A stretch of DNA of 64,000 nucleotides from Rhyzopertha dominica (Eukaryota; Arthropoda; Insecta; Coleoptera; Bostrichidae), in assembly GCA_025024175.1 (NCBI GenBank), contig QCXZ01000003.1, forward strand, positions 39,828,257 to 39,892,256, given 5' to 3'. Numbering within the stretch: position 1 is the stretch's first letter; every line of letters begins with the position of its first letter. The notes under the pieces are model-generated. The model was given only the letters and a program-made list of their open reading frames with translations. It had not been told where the DNA came from and made no database searches. Position numbers and translations under genes: made by a program. Shown piece by piece: positions 51,174 through 63,271 of this stretch.

Positions 51174-53539
51174 CATTTATTACAAAAGTTGCAGACTATT
51201 CATTCTCTACAATTTTTGTCTTAAGCAAATTTTTATATGTTTAACCGTTCTTGTGATAGAGCGCGAAGAGTGCAGAGCGTTCTGCGTACGTGTCATAGCG
51301 CTTGGTCATTCATGAATCCCCAGTTCATAATATGTTAAGATGTAAAATATTAACCTTATTTTGTTACAATACTATTCAATAGATAACCTTACCTACAAAT
51401 ATTCTGTGCAACGTATCGCTGACAATAATATTTCCAAATTTAAGAAATATCCCTAGACTTTACTTCTGTGTGTATCATAATGTATACGACGCAGTGTTAT
51501 TAAACTAGTGCTTATCAAATGAATAGTACATATAGTGGGGTGCAGGTGAGTTGGTCGGTCTTAGAAATGTAATCTGTTTATTGAGTTAAATCAAAAAAGC
51601 GATCACAACTATAATTCAACCGCGTATGGAGTCTAAAAAAGGCATTATTTATTAGAAGCAGTTCCGTTTAAATTACCGGAACCCACATCACATTACAGTG
51701 CAGGAAAAAGTTTTGTATAAAACAGTTTTGTTATTAATTACAGCCACGAAGTTTCGAGACGTTCATTGGACGACCCGGGGTTGTCAACTCCACAAATGTA
51801 TTTGTAGGGACAAGGTTCTATGGAAAGCGGGATTTTCAAAGCCAAGGAGGGACACTCGTACTTGTCTTTAATAAAATTGGATTCCCTTTTTTTTCCATTG
51901 CTCTTTTATCTAGTATGAAAAATTCTATCAGGTTTGGCCTAATAAGGCTGTCTTTTCTTTTTATTTGTTTTTGGTTTGTTATTCAACATATTACACAGAT
52001 TTTAATTGGCGAGTTTGGTTAGATTTCGGAAGAAATCAATCTTATCTTTTTCGAAAAGACCAGATATGCACAAGGTAAATGAATTGAAAAACTGAATAGA
52101 ATTAATATTTAGATATTGAACTCTATGCAGTGCATGCTATTGTGTCATATTCCGTTAACAAAGCTTTTTACTGAAGTGCTTAAAACTGGGTGGGTGTCAT
52201 GTCGTGTAAAGTTTACCTCGTAGTTGAGACGTTGTTCCAGTTTGATGTCAAGAACGCGATCATGCATTCAAGACAAGCATGTTCTCAGTAAAATTGGTCC
52301 ATGCAAGCAGCTCAAGCGACGTAAACAAGCGTACAGCTTGTTTATGTGCCTACCGATATAATAAAAGCTTGACGGCTTTCTTTTTTCGTCATGCCACTGA
52401 TACGCTGCTAGTAAGTGCATTGCATCATATGCGTTTGTGACGTATACCACTGATCATGGTCTACTTATTATTGCTTTCTAACACGACACGTATGTATATA
52501 TTGAATGATTGGTTTCATTATTAAATGGCATTATGGGCGAATTGAGGATGTACCAATCACTTAAAATCATTTATAGTATAGTAACAAAAATACGTTGCTT
52601 ATGTTCCTCAAATCCATGTAAGGTTCGTTGTACCTTTAGTTCTAATTTCTAATACCTATTTATGATGATGTCGATTTAGGAGATTTCAAGTGAGTAACTG
52701 CACCGTAATACTACAACAACAGTTATTTCACCTGGCGACAATGAACTACTCGACGTTAATGACTGTGTGAAAGACAAAAGGCTACAGCGAAATGACAGTG
52801 GCACATCAGTAAGATTAACGTGTTCGAAATATNGACGAACGAACGGTTTGAATGAAACTAAATCAGAAAATTGCAGTAATTACGTTAAAATGAGGCAAAT
52901 TATTTGTATGAGAAAGAAACATAGACCCAAATCTTAGCAAATTAGCATAATTTTACAATAAACAAAACACAGGACTGCCGGTTTTAGTGCTATGTTTAAA
53001 TTAACAGACTAATTATTAACTTTATCCATAAATTTTAAATTAACAGTAAAATATAATAAGAAGGTATCTATGCTATAAGTGTAAAGCAAGAAAGCTCCTG
53101 CCGTATCAATGATAAAGTAACTATTACATTACTGTAGAGTTCAATAAGTTAAAACTAAAATATTTCATTTCAATGTGGTTATGAAATATTTATTAGTAAA
53201 AAACTGAGCAGTAGCGCATTACTTTATTTTGTATAGATATTCAAACATAAGAGAGCCTTGGAAACTAATATAGTAAATAATCTTGTAATCTTTTAAGAAA
53301 GATTGTATCGAAAACCACATAGGTGGTTTAGCTAAATATTAGTGTTTCAAGTGGAACTGGAAGAGCCATTACAGATCAATATTAAAATTAAAGATGGTTT
53401 TCACTTCTTGCGTCTCTTTGGATCCTCCATGCCACTAACATTTGATAGCTGAATCCATCCTAATAAAACCATGTTTAAGTAATGCCGTAGAGATACATAT
53501 TATATTTAACCGCTATTTAACGCTTTCAGTCAAAAATTC

Positions 53540-54190
53540 CAAACGCCAAAGTCGACAGGAATTCGATATTCTTTTTTGGGGAGTCTTAAAAATTATCTTT
53601 TAAAAAGGCTTTTGTACAAGTCTTAACTAGTTGCTGGGAAAATGATTATTTGGTACCACCAATAATCCACAAGAAAATTTCTTATGACATTTAGCAATTA
53701 AAGCTATTCTTTTAGCACAAGAAAATGGCATGTGGTGAAAATTGAAGAAGTTAATTATATATTATGTCAACATGATCAAGCGGATACGCGAATTATGTTT
53801 CATGTTTACATAATGCCAACTAGTGAAAGAATTCTGGTAAAAAATTATTTTAAAACCAGAATTATGATTAGCAAGTTCAACAATCAAAAGAAGAAATTGT
53901 TAACTGCATTAATTGTACTGCGACTACACGGCAGCTTTTATTGAAAAAGTCAAACCCTTTTAAAAAATTTTCTAAGAATGGCAAGTACCAAAAAACATTT
54001 ACTTCGTTAAATATTTTATTGACAAAAGAATTGATGTTATTCAAGGATTTACTGGCCTTATGTATGACATCAAGTGTAAATGACGCGAAAATGTATTATT
54101 ACAAACTACTACAGCAAAGAAATATGAATGATAGACCAGTATGAAAGGCAAACATCGAAGCATTTTATGGGGATGTCACACAAATGAAGA
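53540..54190 (+). pseudogene. relic of a dispersed invertebrate gene family (probable transposon-derived)
   Basis: Across frameshifts the plus strand reads HDQADTRIMFHVY, ALIVLRLHG, then KKSNPFKKFSKNGKYQKTF, LTKELMLFKDLLALCM, VNDAKMYYYKLLQQRNMND and KANIEAF. I know this pattern (HEEADTRIxFH, HAFTGCDYTAAFxxKGKxxPF, LxKFVCxLYG, VNxAR...F) from a protein family repeated many times in insect and cnidarian genomes, normally without a named function. The fragment lacks its N-terminus, has in-frame stops, and has no visible termini. I do not assign a transposon superfamily. Confidence 0.6.
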
Positions 54191-56040
54191 GGTCATCAAA
54201 ATCCAGCGCACCCAAACACTATAATTGCATCCTAATTTGCATAATAACCATATCGCGTTTTAGACGCATTTCTTCACTTCGTCTACTCCAATTACCACCC
54301 AAAGCGATGGTATTCACCCAAAATTAACTCAGTGGGTCGGATAGTTCAGACGAAAAATGTCACGCTCGGCGACCCATGAAACGAACGCGTATATACAATT
54401 CCATTAGCGAATATTTCGTGGTTACACTTCACGGTTTAAATCGTCTGTTTACTACGACTAGCACAGGAACTGTTATTCTCAGCGGGCAATAGTGTTACAC
54501 TGTGTATTGTTACTCGTGGAATCTCAAATGTTCCAGGTATGCCATGTCTAGCGTAGGCAGCATAGTTATGAATGGAGCACGCATGTAATGTAACTGCGAA
54601 AGGAAAAGCGTGCGGTAAACATCTAGTACTAGCAACACCTGTTACTATGCTCCATTCGTAGATAAAAGAACTTGTTAAAGTGGAAAAACATTAAAGAGTG
54701 CTTTAAAAAGCATCGCAACGATATTTTGATAAAGTACATAGATAAAGAATGTCAAACTTAAACTATTTTAAATACTTTAACAGCTGAGTATATTGTCTAA
54801 GCTGATTTTCTTATTATTTTTTTTTTATTTGAACTAAAATGTGAAAATAAATCCCGTTTTGCACGCCCATTGATGCTTTTAGCATTCATTTAAGAGCAGT
54901 ATACAATACACCACAATTTTTACTATCATATAAAGAAAGTTAATGGTATTTGACAGCAATTAGCTAGTCTTTTGTTAGAAAATAAATTCATTTTTCCCTC
55001 GGGTTTCTCCGATTTAGCCATTTGATGTCCTTTTCCTATATACAAGTAATAAAGTTATCGGATAAAAATAAAAGAAAGCGGGAATATGTTCTTTAGGACG
55101 ATGGAATGGTATCACATTTTTTAATAAAATAGAGTGCTGTGAACTTAATGAATGAATTTAATTTAAACCTCTACAGATTGGCGCGAAAACGTTAAGTTAC
55201 GTCACGAATAAGTATACAGTAGCGTTCCCATTCGAGTTGCGTAAGGAAGTTTTTAATTTGGCAGTAAAATAGTGTACTCGCTTAACTTCTTCAGTTTGGT
55301 GAGAAGTTAAAAACTACAGGTATATTGTTCTGCGATTGACAACGCATCGAACGGTTAGAAATGGTCATAGAGAAATAAGTGCTTAACTTAGGTACGTCAA
55401 AATTGCTTTTATTGTCAGATGCAAATTTGTTAATGTGAGATGCAGCTTCGCACTTAGGAGCTTTAATTCCGCTAATTTCTACCGATGTGTACAGTGGGAG
55501 GTTGGCTTTGCACGCAGCATAGAACGAAAAGAAAAAAATGATAAAGCTGTTTAACTTCACTTATTTATGAAGCCTACCAATAGGATCACATAATAAATGA
55601 ACAAGTAATAAATGAATGTATGTGATTATTTCAAGGTTGTGTAAAAAAGTTAATAAAGCCTCCAGCGTTTTTTGTAAGTAAAATATGAAGCACATTTGTA
55701 GAGACATTTTTTTAGGCATATCCTATAAACTGTTATCATTATAAGAATCTTATTATAGGTAGGCACCAACAAACCTTTGCAGATATATTTCCATATTAGC
55801 AGCTATACAGTATAATAAGCTTTCTAACGGATGTATTGATTCATTCTTTGTTTAATTTGAAATAAAATATAACAGCGAATAACTATCGTATGCATAACTC
55901 TTAAGTTTAGTTAAGAAAGTCAAATGAAGACGTGTCAAATTCAAAAGCTCTTTTAGAAGTCCAAGACTTAAGTGCGTATGAGTAAGAAATAAGGAAGATG
56001 CATGGGTTTACACGAAAGATAGTGATCCAATGTCAACAAT
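54191..56040. other. no gene recognised
   Basis: AT-rich intronic DNA. An open frame on the minus strand at 55291-55560 looks like a secreted peptide but begins with GTG directly after a stop and has no ATG (see rejected items). Confidence 0.5.
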
Positions 56041-56053
56041 AAAATTGTAAGAA

Positions 56054-56212
56054 CGTCTGATTTTGCAATAAGGTCGACGTTTCGCCCGCACTTGTAAAGG
56101 GCATCATTAGGACGCGTTAGGTTTGTACCCTATTCCGTACTCCTTATTCCTGTCCTGACGATGCCCCTTACAAGTGCGGGCGAAACGTCGACCTTATTCC
56201 GAAATCAGACGC
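56054..56212. ncRNA. palindrome carrying hammerhead-ribozyme-like cores
   Basis: The arms 56054-56116 and 56152-56212 are inverted copies of about 61 bp around a 35-bp spacer. In the right arm, plus strand, CTGACGA (56155-56161) is followed by a GCCC...GGGC stem with loop CTTACAAGTGC and then GAAA (56182-56185) and CGTC. This is the CUGANGA - stem II - GAAA arrangement of the hammerhead core. The left arm on the minus strand has CTAATGA, the same stem and GCGAAACGTC. Such GGCGAAACGTC motifs recur at ends of Penelope-like elements. Stem III and the cleavage site are not convincingly resolved, so activity is unproven. Confidence 0.45.
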
Positions 56213-56223
56213 GGTCTAAACCA

Positions 56224-57000
56224 AAAAATTAATATTTCCTAATACATACAAAGAAACCTTAGCGGGAACAAACAGAACTTAAAATAGTACCTGTTGGAGA
56301 AAAAGATCTATGTTAAAATAAAAACAATTGACAAACCCGACATAAGATCAATAACAACCAAGATCATTTGGTTCTACCATAAACGTATCGTAAGAATTGG
56401 TATATCACTAGTAGATGAACTCACACTTTAAATAATTCAGACAAGGGGCACGTCAATATCTAACACAATAATTTTAACAGAAATTAAGTAAATGGAAGTA
56501 ACCAAGTCTCCAATAAAATAGATTCAAAAAAGATCAACTAAGACTACCTACCAAGTCGATATTACGGAAAAACTATTAAAAAAAATACACTAACCACAGA
56601 CTTTTTAAGCACTCTATAAATAAGAACATATAAGCGAATGATCAAAAAAAACTAAAAATAAACCTATCGCAAACAGCCGAAACAGTTCAGACATATGTAG
56701 AAGAGTATGAAGACAGAAAAGATTACTGTGTATTGTTGCAATTCAAAATTAACACAAAATAGTGCTTCAAGCAAACAGAATATCACTCTTAAACGTTAGA
56801 GTTCAATAAAATTTATAATTAATTGAGAAATATGGTATTTTCGCATATTTTTAATAGCGCAAAGGGAAAGAGAATATAGTAATATAATATTAAATGCATT
56901 AATATACACTGAAAATTTTAATTGAAGTAATTTCTTTAAAAATTTACATTATTTTCATACCTATCGGGTGACGTCATTACTTTGTAGTTCGACGAGGGTC
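56224..57000 (+). other. A-rich block following the palindrome
   Basis: The plus strand is strongly A-rich to about 56750, as the sense strand of a decayed retroelement would be. No frame or motif could be recognised. A perfect CRE (TGACGTCA) lies at 56969-56976, about 70 bases before the duplicated segment begins. Confidence 0.35.
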
Positions 57001-57251
57001 TTTTCAGGGTACATATACATTATAATTAGCTCTAACAAATCCCAAAATGGAATTCACGCAACATATTGTATGATAAATGCAACAATAAGACGCAGTCCCA
57101 TCCTACAAACATGTAAATAAGGTTCAATAACTACCAAGAATTAGAAGTTTTTTTTTTAATTGTACCTGCTTGGTATAGCAAGTTGTCAACTCATTAGTTC
57201 ACCTAATTTATTACGCAACACTTAAATATGTACACATACGGACATAACACA

Positions 57252-57339
57252 AACATCCGTATCCTGGGCGGGACTCAAACCCGCACCTCGAGGTTTAGAG
57301 GCAGATCACCGATCTCTAAACAACCGCAAAATATACCTA
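57252..57339 (-). repeat. tRNA-derived SINE head (right copy)
   Basis: This is the partner of the element at 205-292, with the same B-box-like GGTTTGAGTCC and arm. The A-box region reads GTTTAGAGATCGGTGATC here, so the two copies differ most in the internal promoter. Just beyond it a small insertion of about 13 bases distinguishes the right copy from the left. Confidence 0.6.
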
Positions 57340-58986
57340 CTAGGTACTATACCCAAGAGGCCTATTATAAGCACAAAGTATATTCTAGTTCACCACATAT
57401 GTACAAACTACGTACTTCCCCATGCATATAGATAAAGCCATTTCGAGACTTAATCGATTACAATCTCCGCTATCCAACTTATTTAATTAGACCGGGAGGG
57501 TGCAGCATCTAACTTATGTGCAGTCATACACTCGAAATTGCTCTAAAAGTGGATTACGAATGCTTTGTGGATACAGAAAATTATCTTAGTTAAAATATAC
57601 AAAGAAATAACAACACACAAACAAGCTTATTAGAAATAGTGGTCTGCTTCGAAAGCAATTTCATACGAAACTTGTAACTCGGTTTAATTCTGCTAAGGCT
57701 GCGCGAGCCCATTATCCCCGAAACTATTTTTGAAGTTACTAGGAAGTCATTAATCTTGTTAGTTTTGTGCCGTCACAAACGGGTTCTTTGTAATAGCACG
57801 TTTCAAGAAAATTAGAAATGTATAAAACCAGAGAGGAATAAAATATGTATAAAAAATATAAATGGGTTGTTTCTTGCAAACAAAAACGATTCATTGCCAT
57901 GATATATTTTAGTCTTTAGCCTTGTTGTGTTGTTGTTTTTTAGTATCGATCAATATCGACGTTGCAAGCAAGGGTTTATGTTTGGCGGTATCGATGGAGG
58001 AAAGCTGCAGTTATGAAGCGGTCGTTAATAAAGGAATTCTGCAGCATAGGGGAGAAATCGTACTTCCCGGCAACATCACCGACCACCATGGCAACGGATC
58101 AGTTCCTGAACAGTCGAAATTATTCTTAAAAGTTTAATCGGAAGCTATAAAAGGCAACCCCCTGAAGTTAACTGGAAGAGCATAATCTAAGGCGATATGA
58201 GCATGAGGTTGCTGTGGTAAAATTTGCTAATTCGTGTAAGATAGTTAAATTGTATTTACACCGAGTAGTTCAAGATTTTTAAACTCAACGAGTACTACAG
58301 ATGGATGAACGAACCATAAAAATGTATCAATATTTCAGATCAAATCTCTTCTTGACAATTTAGCGCGTTTGCAAAAACTGAGTTAATATAGCACCCATTT
58401 GTTGAGAAAACAATAAATCAAGCCACAGGCACAGTATAAACTATATGGTGGTATCTACATGTATGTTGGTATGGTATGTTGATCAAGATACAATAAAACC
58501 CTTCAACCTAATATAAATAAGATGTATTTTTATTTTTAAGCAATTATATCTGAAGTGACCGCAACTGCGTAAATGTATTAAGCAACTAAGAAAAGTAATT
58601 GTGGTTTTAATTAAACTAAAAAGTTTTCCACATGACTTCTATAAAGCGAATTCATGCCAAAGTTGGACTTGCTTTAAACGTTTTACATTTAGTAAGAAGT
58701 AAAAGTCCAAGTGTCGTTAATAACAAATCCTTAATTGAAAAGTCTAATTCAACACTGATCTGTGGTGTGTAAGCAATATATAAAGCATGAAACAGGCAGA
58801 AGTGAATTTCCTTCGTTTGCGTTTTCGCACTGATCAAAAGCGTAATATCTACAACAGCAACCTCCCTCGCAAGCCCAGGTCTACTGAGATTTGTCAGGAT
58901 TTGTATACACGTCTGGCTAAATATAACGCTCGCGATTCAAGTCGTAGGAAAGGCAAATGATACGGAAATGCTTTGAATTCCCGCGA

Positions 58987-59086
58987 NNNNNNNNNNNNNN
59001 NNNNNNNNNNNNNNNNNNNNNNNNNNNNNNNNNNNNNNNNNNNNNNNNNNNNNNNNNNNNNNNNNNNNNNNNNNNNNNNNNNNNNN
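58987..59086. other. assembly gap, 100 N
   Basis: There are exactly 100 unknown bases. Comparison with the left copy shows the missing interval corresponds to 1874 bases there (1927-3800), so the run is a placeholder and not an estimate of length, unless the right copy truly carries a deletion. Confidence 0.95.
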
Positions 59087-59526
59087 TAGCCAAATTTATA
59101 ATTCTGATATTTTGCAAAATATCAAGATCAAATATACCTAAGTAATTCTAAAGTTTGTCATGTTCGTTGCACATTTTTTTTCAAGTTAAATAACCATCCA
59201 AAGCTATTTCCACAATATACAAAGTATGTTTGTTTGGACTTTTGGACAGATTAAGAAAACAAAATATATGGGGGTTCCATTTTAAAATGAACAAATTGAC
59301 AAACACTTCATGTTAATAAACTGGAAGTGAGTGGTAATTAAAAATCTAATAGGCTTTCTGCAGAATTTGCGACACATACTCTTTACATCGAAATCTATAA
59401 TCTATAATTATACCCAAAATTTATGCTAAGTGTGCGAATCGAATAATATTTTCATTAGGTTAGCTTGAAATTATACCGAATAGGATAGATTTTCATTTAC
59501 TGGAAATTAGGACTAAACCGTTTATC

Positions 59527-59900
59527 TCATCTTACACAGAGATCAGACAGTTGTTCAGATCGTCATTTATCTTAAACATCTGGTGAAAACAAATAATATA
59601 ATATTACCATCATGGTACTGATCTACCGACAGTAACACAATCGTTCAGAAAATGCAGAGGTGTAAATACAAAAAAAAACACCCGAAATAAATTCCTGCGG
59701 AACGCCGGACGCTACCTCCCAGCTCCCAACTTTATTTTTAACTTCAAGTAATTTTACTACATCCATAGCGAAGTATTCCAGAGCAGCATCTAACAAACTA
59801 TAATTTGTAGCATCAAGAGCTTTTGAAAAATCTAACATTATGAGAAGCTTTTGTTCGTCTATAGGTCTCACAATATAATTTACGACCTCTAACAAAGCAG
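59527..59900 (-). pseudogene. non-LTR retrotransposon reverse transcriptase relic (right copy)
   Basis: Same fragment as 4248-4620. It has lost single bases near 59583 and 59627 relative to the left copy, so the frame is open only over DFSKALDAT to FSERLCYCR (59623-59895). The element predates the duplication. Confidence 0.85.
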
Positions 59901-60889
59901 TTACACATAACCTTAAAAGGAAATTAATCTCAAAATTAATTCATGTGATACTTCGTAAACTAAGTGTATTGAGAACACTTATTGATCTAAAATCAGAAAT
60001 GAACTGGTTAGAAAGCCGTTAATCTCAGCAAATACATTAATATATGTATAATGATGAGAAGTATTTTAGAAATAACCAGCCGAGTTCAACTTAAGTTTGT
60101 TTTAGATACTTTTTGTATTTCAGTCAAAAATAAATTGAAATTTCCTAACATTATTAATAAATAAATTGGTACTGTAAGCATTCAGCCTGTCGTTATTAGA
60201 TGTAATCCAAAACCAAAAGAAATGGCACACTAAATTATATCAAACAAGAAGTATTATCGGAACTGCTTCTTAGAAAACAAAAATTAATTAATGGCCTACT
60301 AACATTGCGCATAATATAGTTAATAGAAGGTAATAGCTGTCCTCAAACATCCAGTAATCAATTAAAAAAAACACAAAGATAGTTACTGTCCTTTAAAAAA
60401 ATCAAAAGTTTTTGAGTGACCCCTATATTTAAACCACTGTTTGTTTCCAACTTTAGAAGAGCTCACTAATGTACATCCAGTCTTAAACATTATCTCAACT
60501 ATTACATAACAGCAAGGAAACCTGAAGACGACGTGTAAGCCTTATAAATATTTATACAACTATACAACAGAGGAACCAATAAAAATTTTATCAATCTCAT
60601 ACGTTAAACATTAACATTTCTGCGCCAAAAATACCCAATGCATAAACAATGAGTCCTCTTATCGACTCCGTCGACATATTTATTCATCATTCGCCGAATA
60701 TACACCTAACCCACATACTTTTGGGCAAAAATAGATACTTTTCTAAAGACCGATCATGCTTTAATTATAGGAACCGCCTGATTATAATATTCACTGCGTG
60801 GGTGCATAAATCTTGTACGTAATCTATTCTTGTCCGAAAAGCACTTCTGCTTCAAAAACCTCTCCGCTTTAAAAGCAACTAGTACTTAC

Positions 60890-61073
60890 TTTGGAATAGA
60901 CATGAGGTACTGAAGCAGTCGTTTGTAATCCTCCGGTTTCGCTCTCTCCCGCCGAGGGCTGGCAGGGAACGAAAGCACCGGCCCTCCTCTTCGGTCTCTT
61001 CCTCCTGTGAGCACCACTAGGCGCTCCTGAAGCAAGGGCATCAGTTCCAAAGCCCGCTGGCCATCCATGTTAC
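60890..61073 (-). CDS. trio: trio exon A: start of Sec14/CRAL-TRIO domain (copy in correct gene order)
   Basis: This exon encodes the N-terminal part of Trio, a multidomain Rho/Rac exchange factor of axon guidance and actin control. The 184-bp exon has acceptor ttttag (AG at 61075-61074) and donor GTAAGT directly after 60890. It holds 2 bases, 60 codons and 2 bases. The signature LTGGRDRRGGPVLSFPAS matches the vertebrate Trio/Kalirin block I recall as LSGGRDKRGGPILTFPA, and it is followed by a PEDYKRLLQYLMSIP helix. The ATG at 61068-61066 sits only five bases inside the exon in the context AACATGG, so it may be the initiator with a 5'UTR exon upstream; alternatively the frame continues from an earlier exon. 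The last two bases (AA) join the first base of exon B to give Asn, so the phase is consistent. It is separated from exon B by a 13.6-kb intron. Family assignment rests on recalled homologues, not a search. Confidence 0.93.
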
Positions 61074-62827
61074 CTAAAATTAAAGATGACTTATAATAAT
61101 TATCTGCAAAAATTAGAAAAGTAACTAACAGTGTACATGTTGAATAATTAACACACCTACTTGAATACACAATTCTAAATGCAATTAACATCAGACTCTC
61201 AGGAAAACAAATCTAAAAGGATGCATTGCTGGATGGGTACTTTACCCCTAATATATTCAAGCAAAGGTCATAAACTCATGCAGTATGCGGACCGGAAGCG
61301 TAATTCAAAGTGAGTGACTTTGAATGAACAACAATATTTAAATAAAATTTTAGTGATTATAAATGTGGGTATACAAAATAATACTTTATCTTTGATTGCT
61401 AATAACTGATAGTTGGCCATTTGAGTTTTTAGCCATGGAGACAAGGTGTTGAAAGCTCTCAACTACTTGTGTTAGATTTATTAATTTTCAACTAAATAAA
61501 AAAATAAAAAATTGTTTGTACCTCTAGGTACTTGTAAATAAATGTACCTATTTATTGATTGGGGGTATTTATCCTTCGATAAACCAATACTTATTGCAAC
61601 AAAAATTCTTATTTCAAATAATTGGGCAGGAATTAAGACGTTCAAATTGTATAGTTTTTACTTTTTAATTTTATTTGAGTTTTTTGCAACAGTAGTTTAT
61701 TAGTTTATTTCCAAACGCTTTAAAATTTATATATATATATACGATTTTACGACAGTTACAGGAATAATAAGTACATATAAATTATGCAAAACACATCATT
61801 AGCACTGCATTTTAAGAAAAACTAAAAAATCGGCAGCATCTCATCTAGTTAACTTCCTTTAAAGTTAAGCAATTGAGTAATTATTCTAGAGAGCAGGATA
61901 TAAACAATGAAGTTGCAAAGTTGCAGCAAAAGGTCTGGTTCTCGACAATCAGAAGGATATTCCACGATTCTTAACAGGTAAGTACAAATGGCGATCGTTT
62001 CAACCTAAACCGTATTTTCCAAAGTTACTACAATATTCCATTAAAAATTATGAATAGAAGCAAAATAAGCTTGTTATCACGACCACATCTGTCAGTATCA
62101 AAACTGCCTTTTCTGATCATTTCGAAGCCTGCTTGGTTCTCAGGGTTTCTAAATAATTAATTTTACTCAGACCGGGGCCAGATCTGCCTGAGTAGCGAAC
62201 TTTGAAAGGCAGAACAAAAATCCGCCGCGCATGCGTAAATAACAGCTCTGACGATAGATTAAACCTTCAGGGTACTCGTTATGCCATTCGGCGGATTTCT
62301 TTTATACAATGGTAAATACCGCCGCAAGCACACCGTAGTTTCTATTATTTTTTTGTTTAAACAGTCAGAATAACTGACATGACAACTAATAGCGGTGACT
62401 GGGCATATCAACGCATGCTTTAGGCTTCACTGGATTCGACATTAAATATGTGCGGCGCTGCTTTCAAGCTCACACATAGGTACTTGCTTTACTTGTTGCA
62501 AATGTGAACTTAAGCGTTTTCAAGTTGAAGCCCTTTCAATTGCTAAAATGCTGATAATGAAAATAGTTATAAAATAAACTGATCCCATTGCTAATTAAAA
62601 TTTTCGAGTTTGTATCGCCTATGGAGTCATATTAGATTTTGAGAAAAACACATCATTTGTAAAATGAGGTTTTTTCAACGACCTTACCCGTATTTTATCT
62701 GGAACCTCTTAAGTTAACAGCGTTTCAAAAGTTAACATTAGGCGTGTAACTGTAGTATATATTAATACTAAAGCGTTATTGCTTGCTTTTAATACTATTA
62801 ACAAGTATGGGTTCCGAGAAATGCGCA

Positions 62828-63271
62828 TTTCTGACTTATTTTCCATTACTTATACACTTGTATCGAAACACACTAAATCTAAACACTACTAATTTTAACA
62901 CCACTAATTCAGTAAACCACTATTCCGAACACTATATACTGCACACACTAGCACTAAAAACACTGAAACACATGTTTCGCTCTGTTTATTCTGATCTCAC
63001 ATTATTAGCCCCTTTTCAAATTCATCATGCTCTTTTCGTGGGGTTATTTATATCCCTCGTCGAAAACTCCAGCTGTTTTCCAGAACAGACATCTCGCTGT
63101 CGCCGTCGAAACTTCGCGAACATTCCATAGATCGAATACTCTGGATGATCGACATTCCCACCATCTATCTGTTGCTAAGGTCACTATATAATGTATTGCA
63201 GTGTCCACATCTGCATGCCTGTAGCTCTGCTCCATAGATGGCGCTGATGGCGTCAAATTATTAACCGACAC
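62828..63271 (-). mobile_element. LTR-like promoter segment, probable solo LTR (right copy)
   Basis: This is the duplicate of 7540-7982, with the same TGTCGG start, GC-rich block, TATA box and G/T-rich leader. It resolves the N of the left copy (TGTCGGTTAATAATT). Confidence 0.42.

Larger units (their letters stand above)
47278..60889. other. trio intron A-B, 13.6 kb
   Basis: It lies between the donor of exon A (GTAAGT) and the acceptor of exon B (TTGTTCTAG). It holds the possible ACAGGGTGT element, a GC-rich block at 49740-49985, a nuclear-receptor motif at 51159, a decayed gene-family relic at 53540-54190, the palindrome at 56054-56212 and the start of the right duplicate. Apart from these I see AT-rich DNA without recognisable features. 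Confidence 0.75.

Noticed and set aside
55291..55560. 89-codon minus-strand frame resembling a secreted peptide with an N-terminal hydrophobic stretch
   Set aside because: It begins with GTG immediately after a stop codon and has no ATG before residue 60 or so; no splice acceptor sits at its start. Not a credible eukaryotic gene.
57922..58137. 71-codon frame with an acceptor-like tract upstream
   Set aside because: The left copy carries a stop codon (TAG for CAG) and an N in the same frame; no homology recognised.
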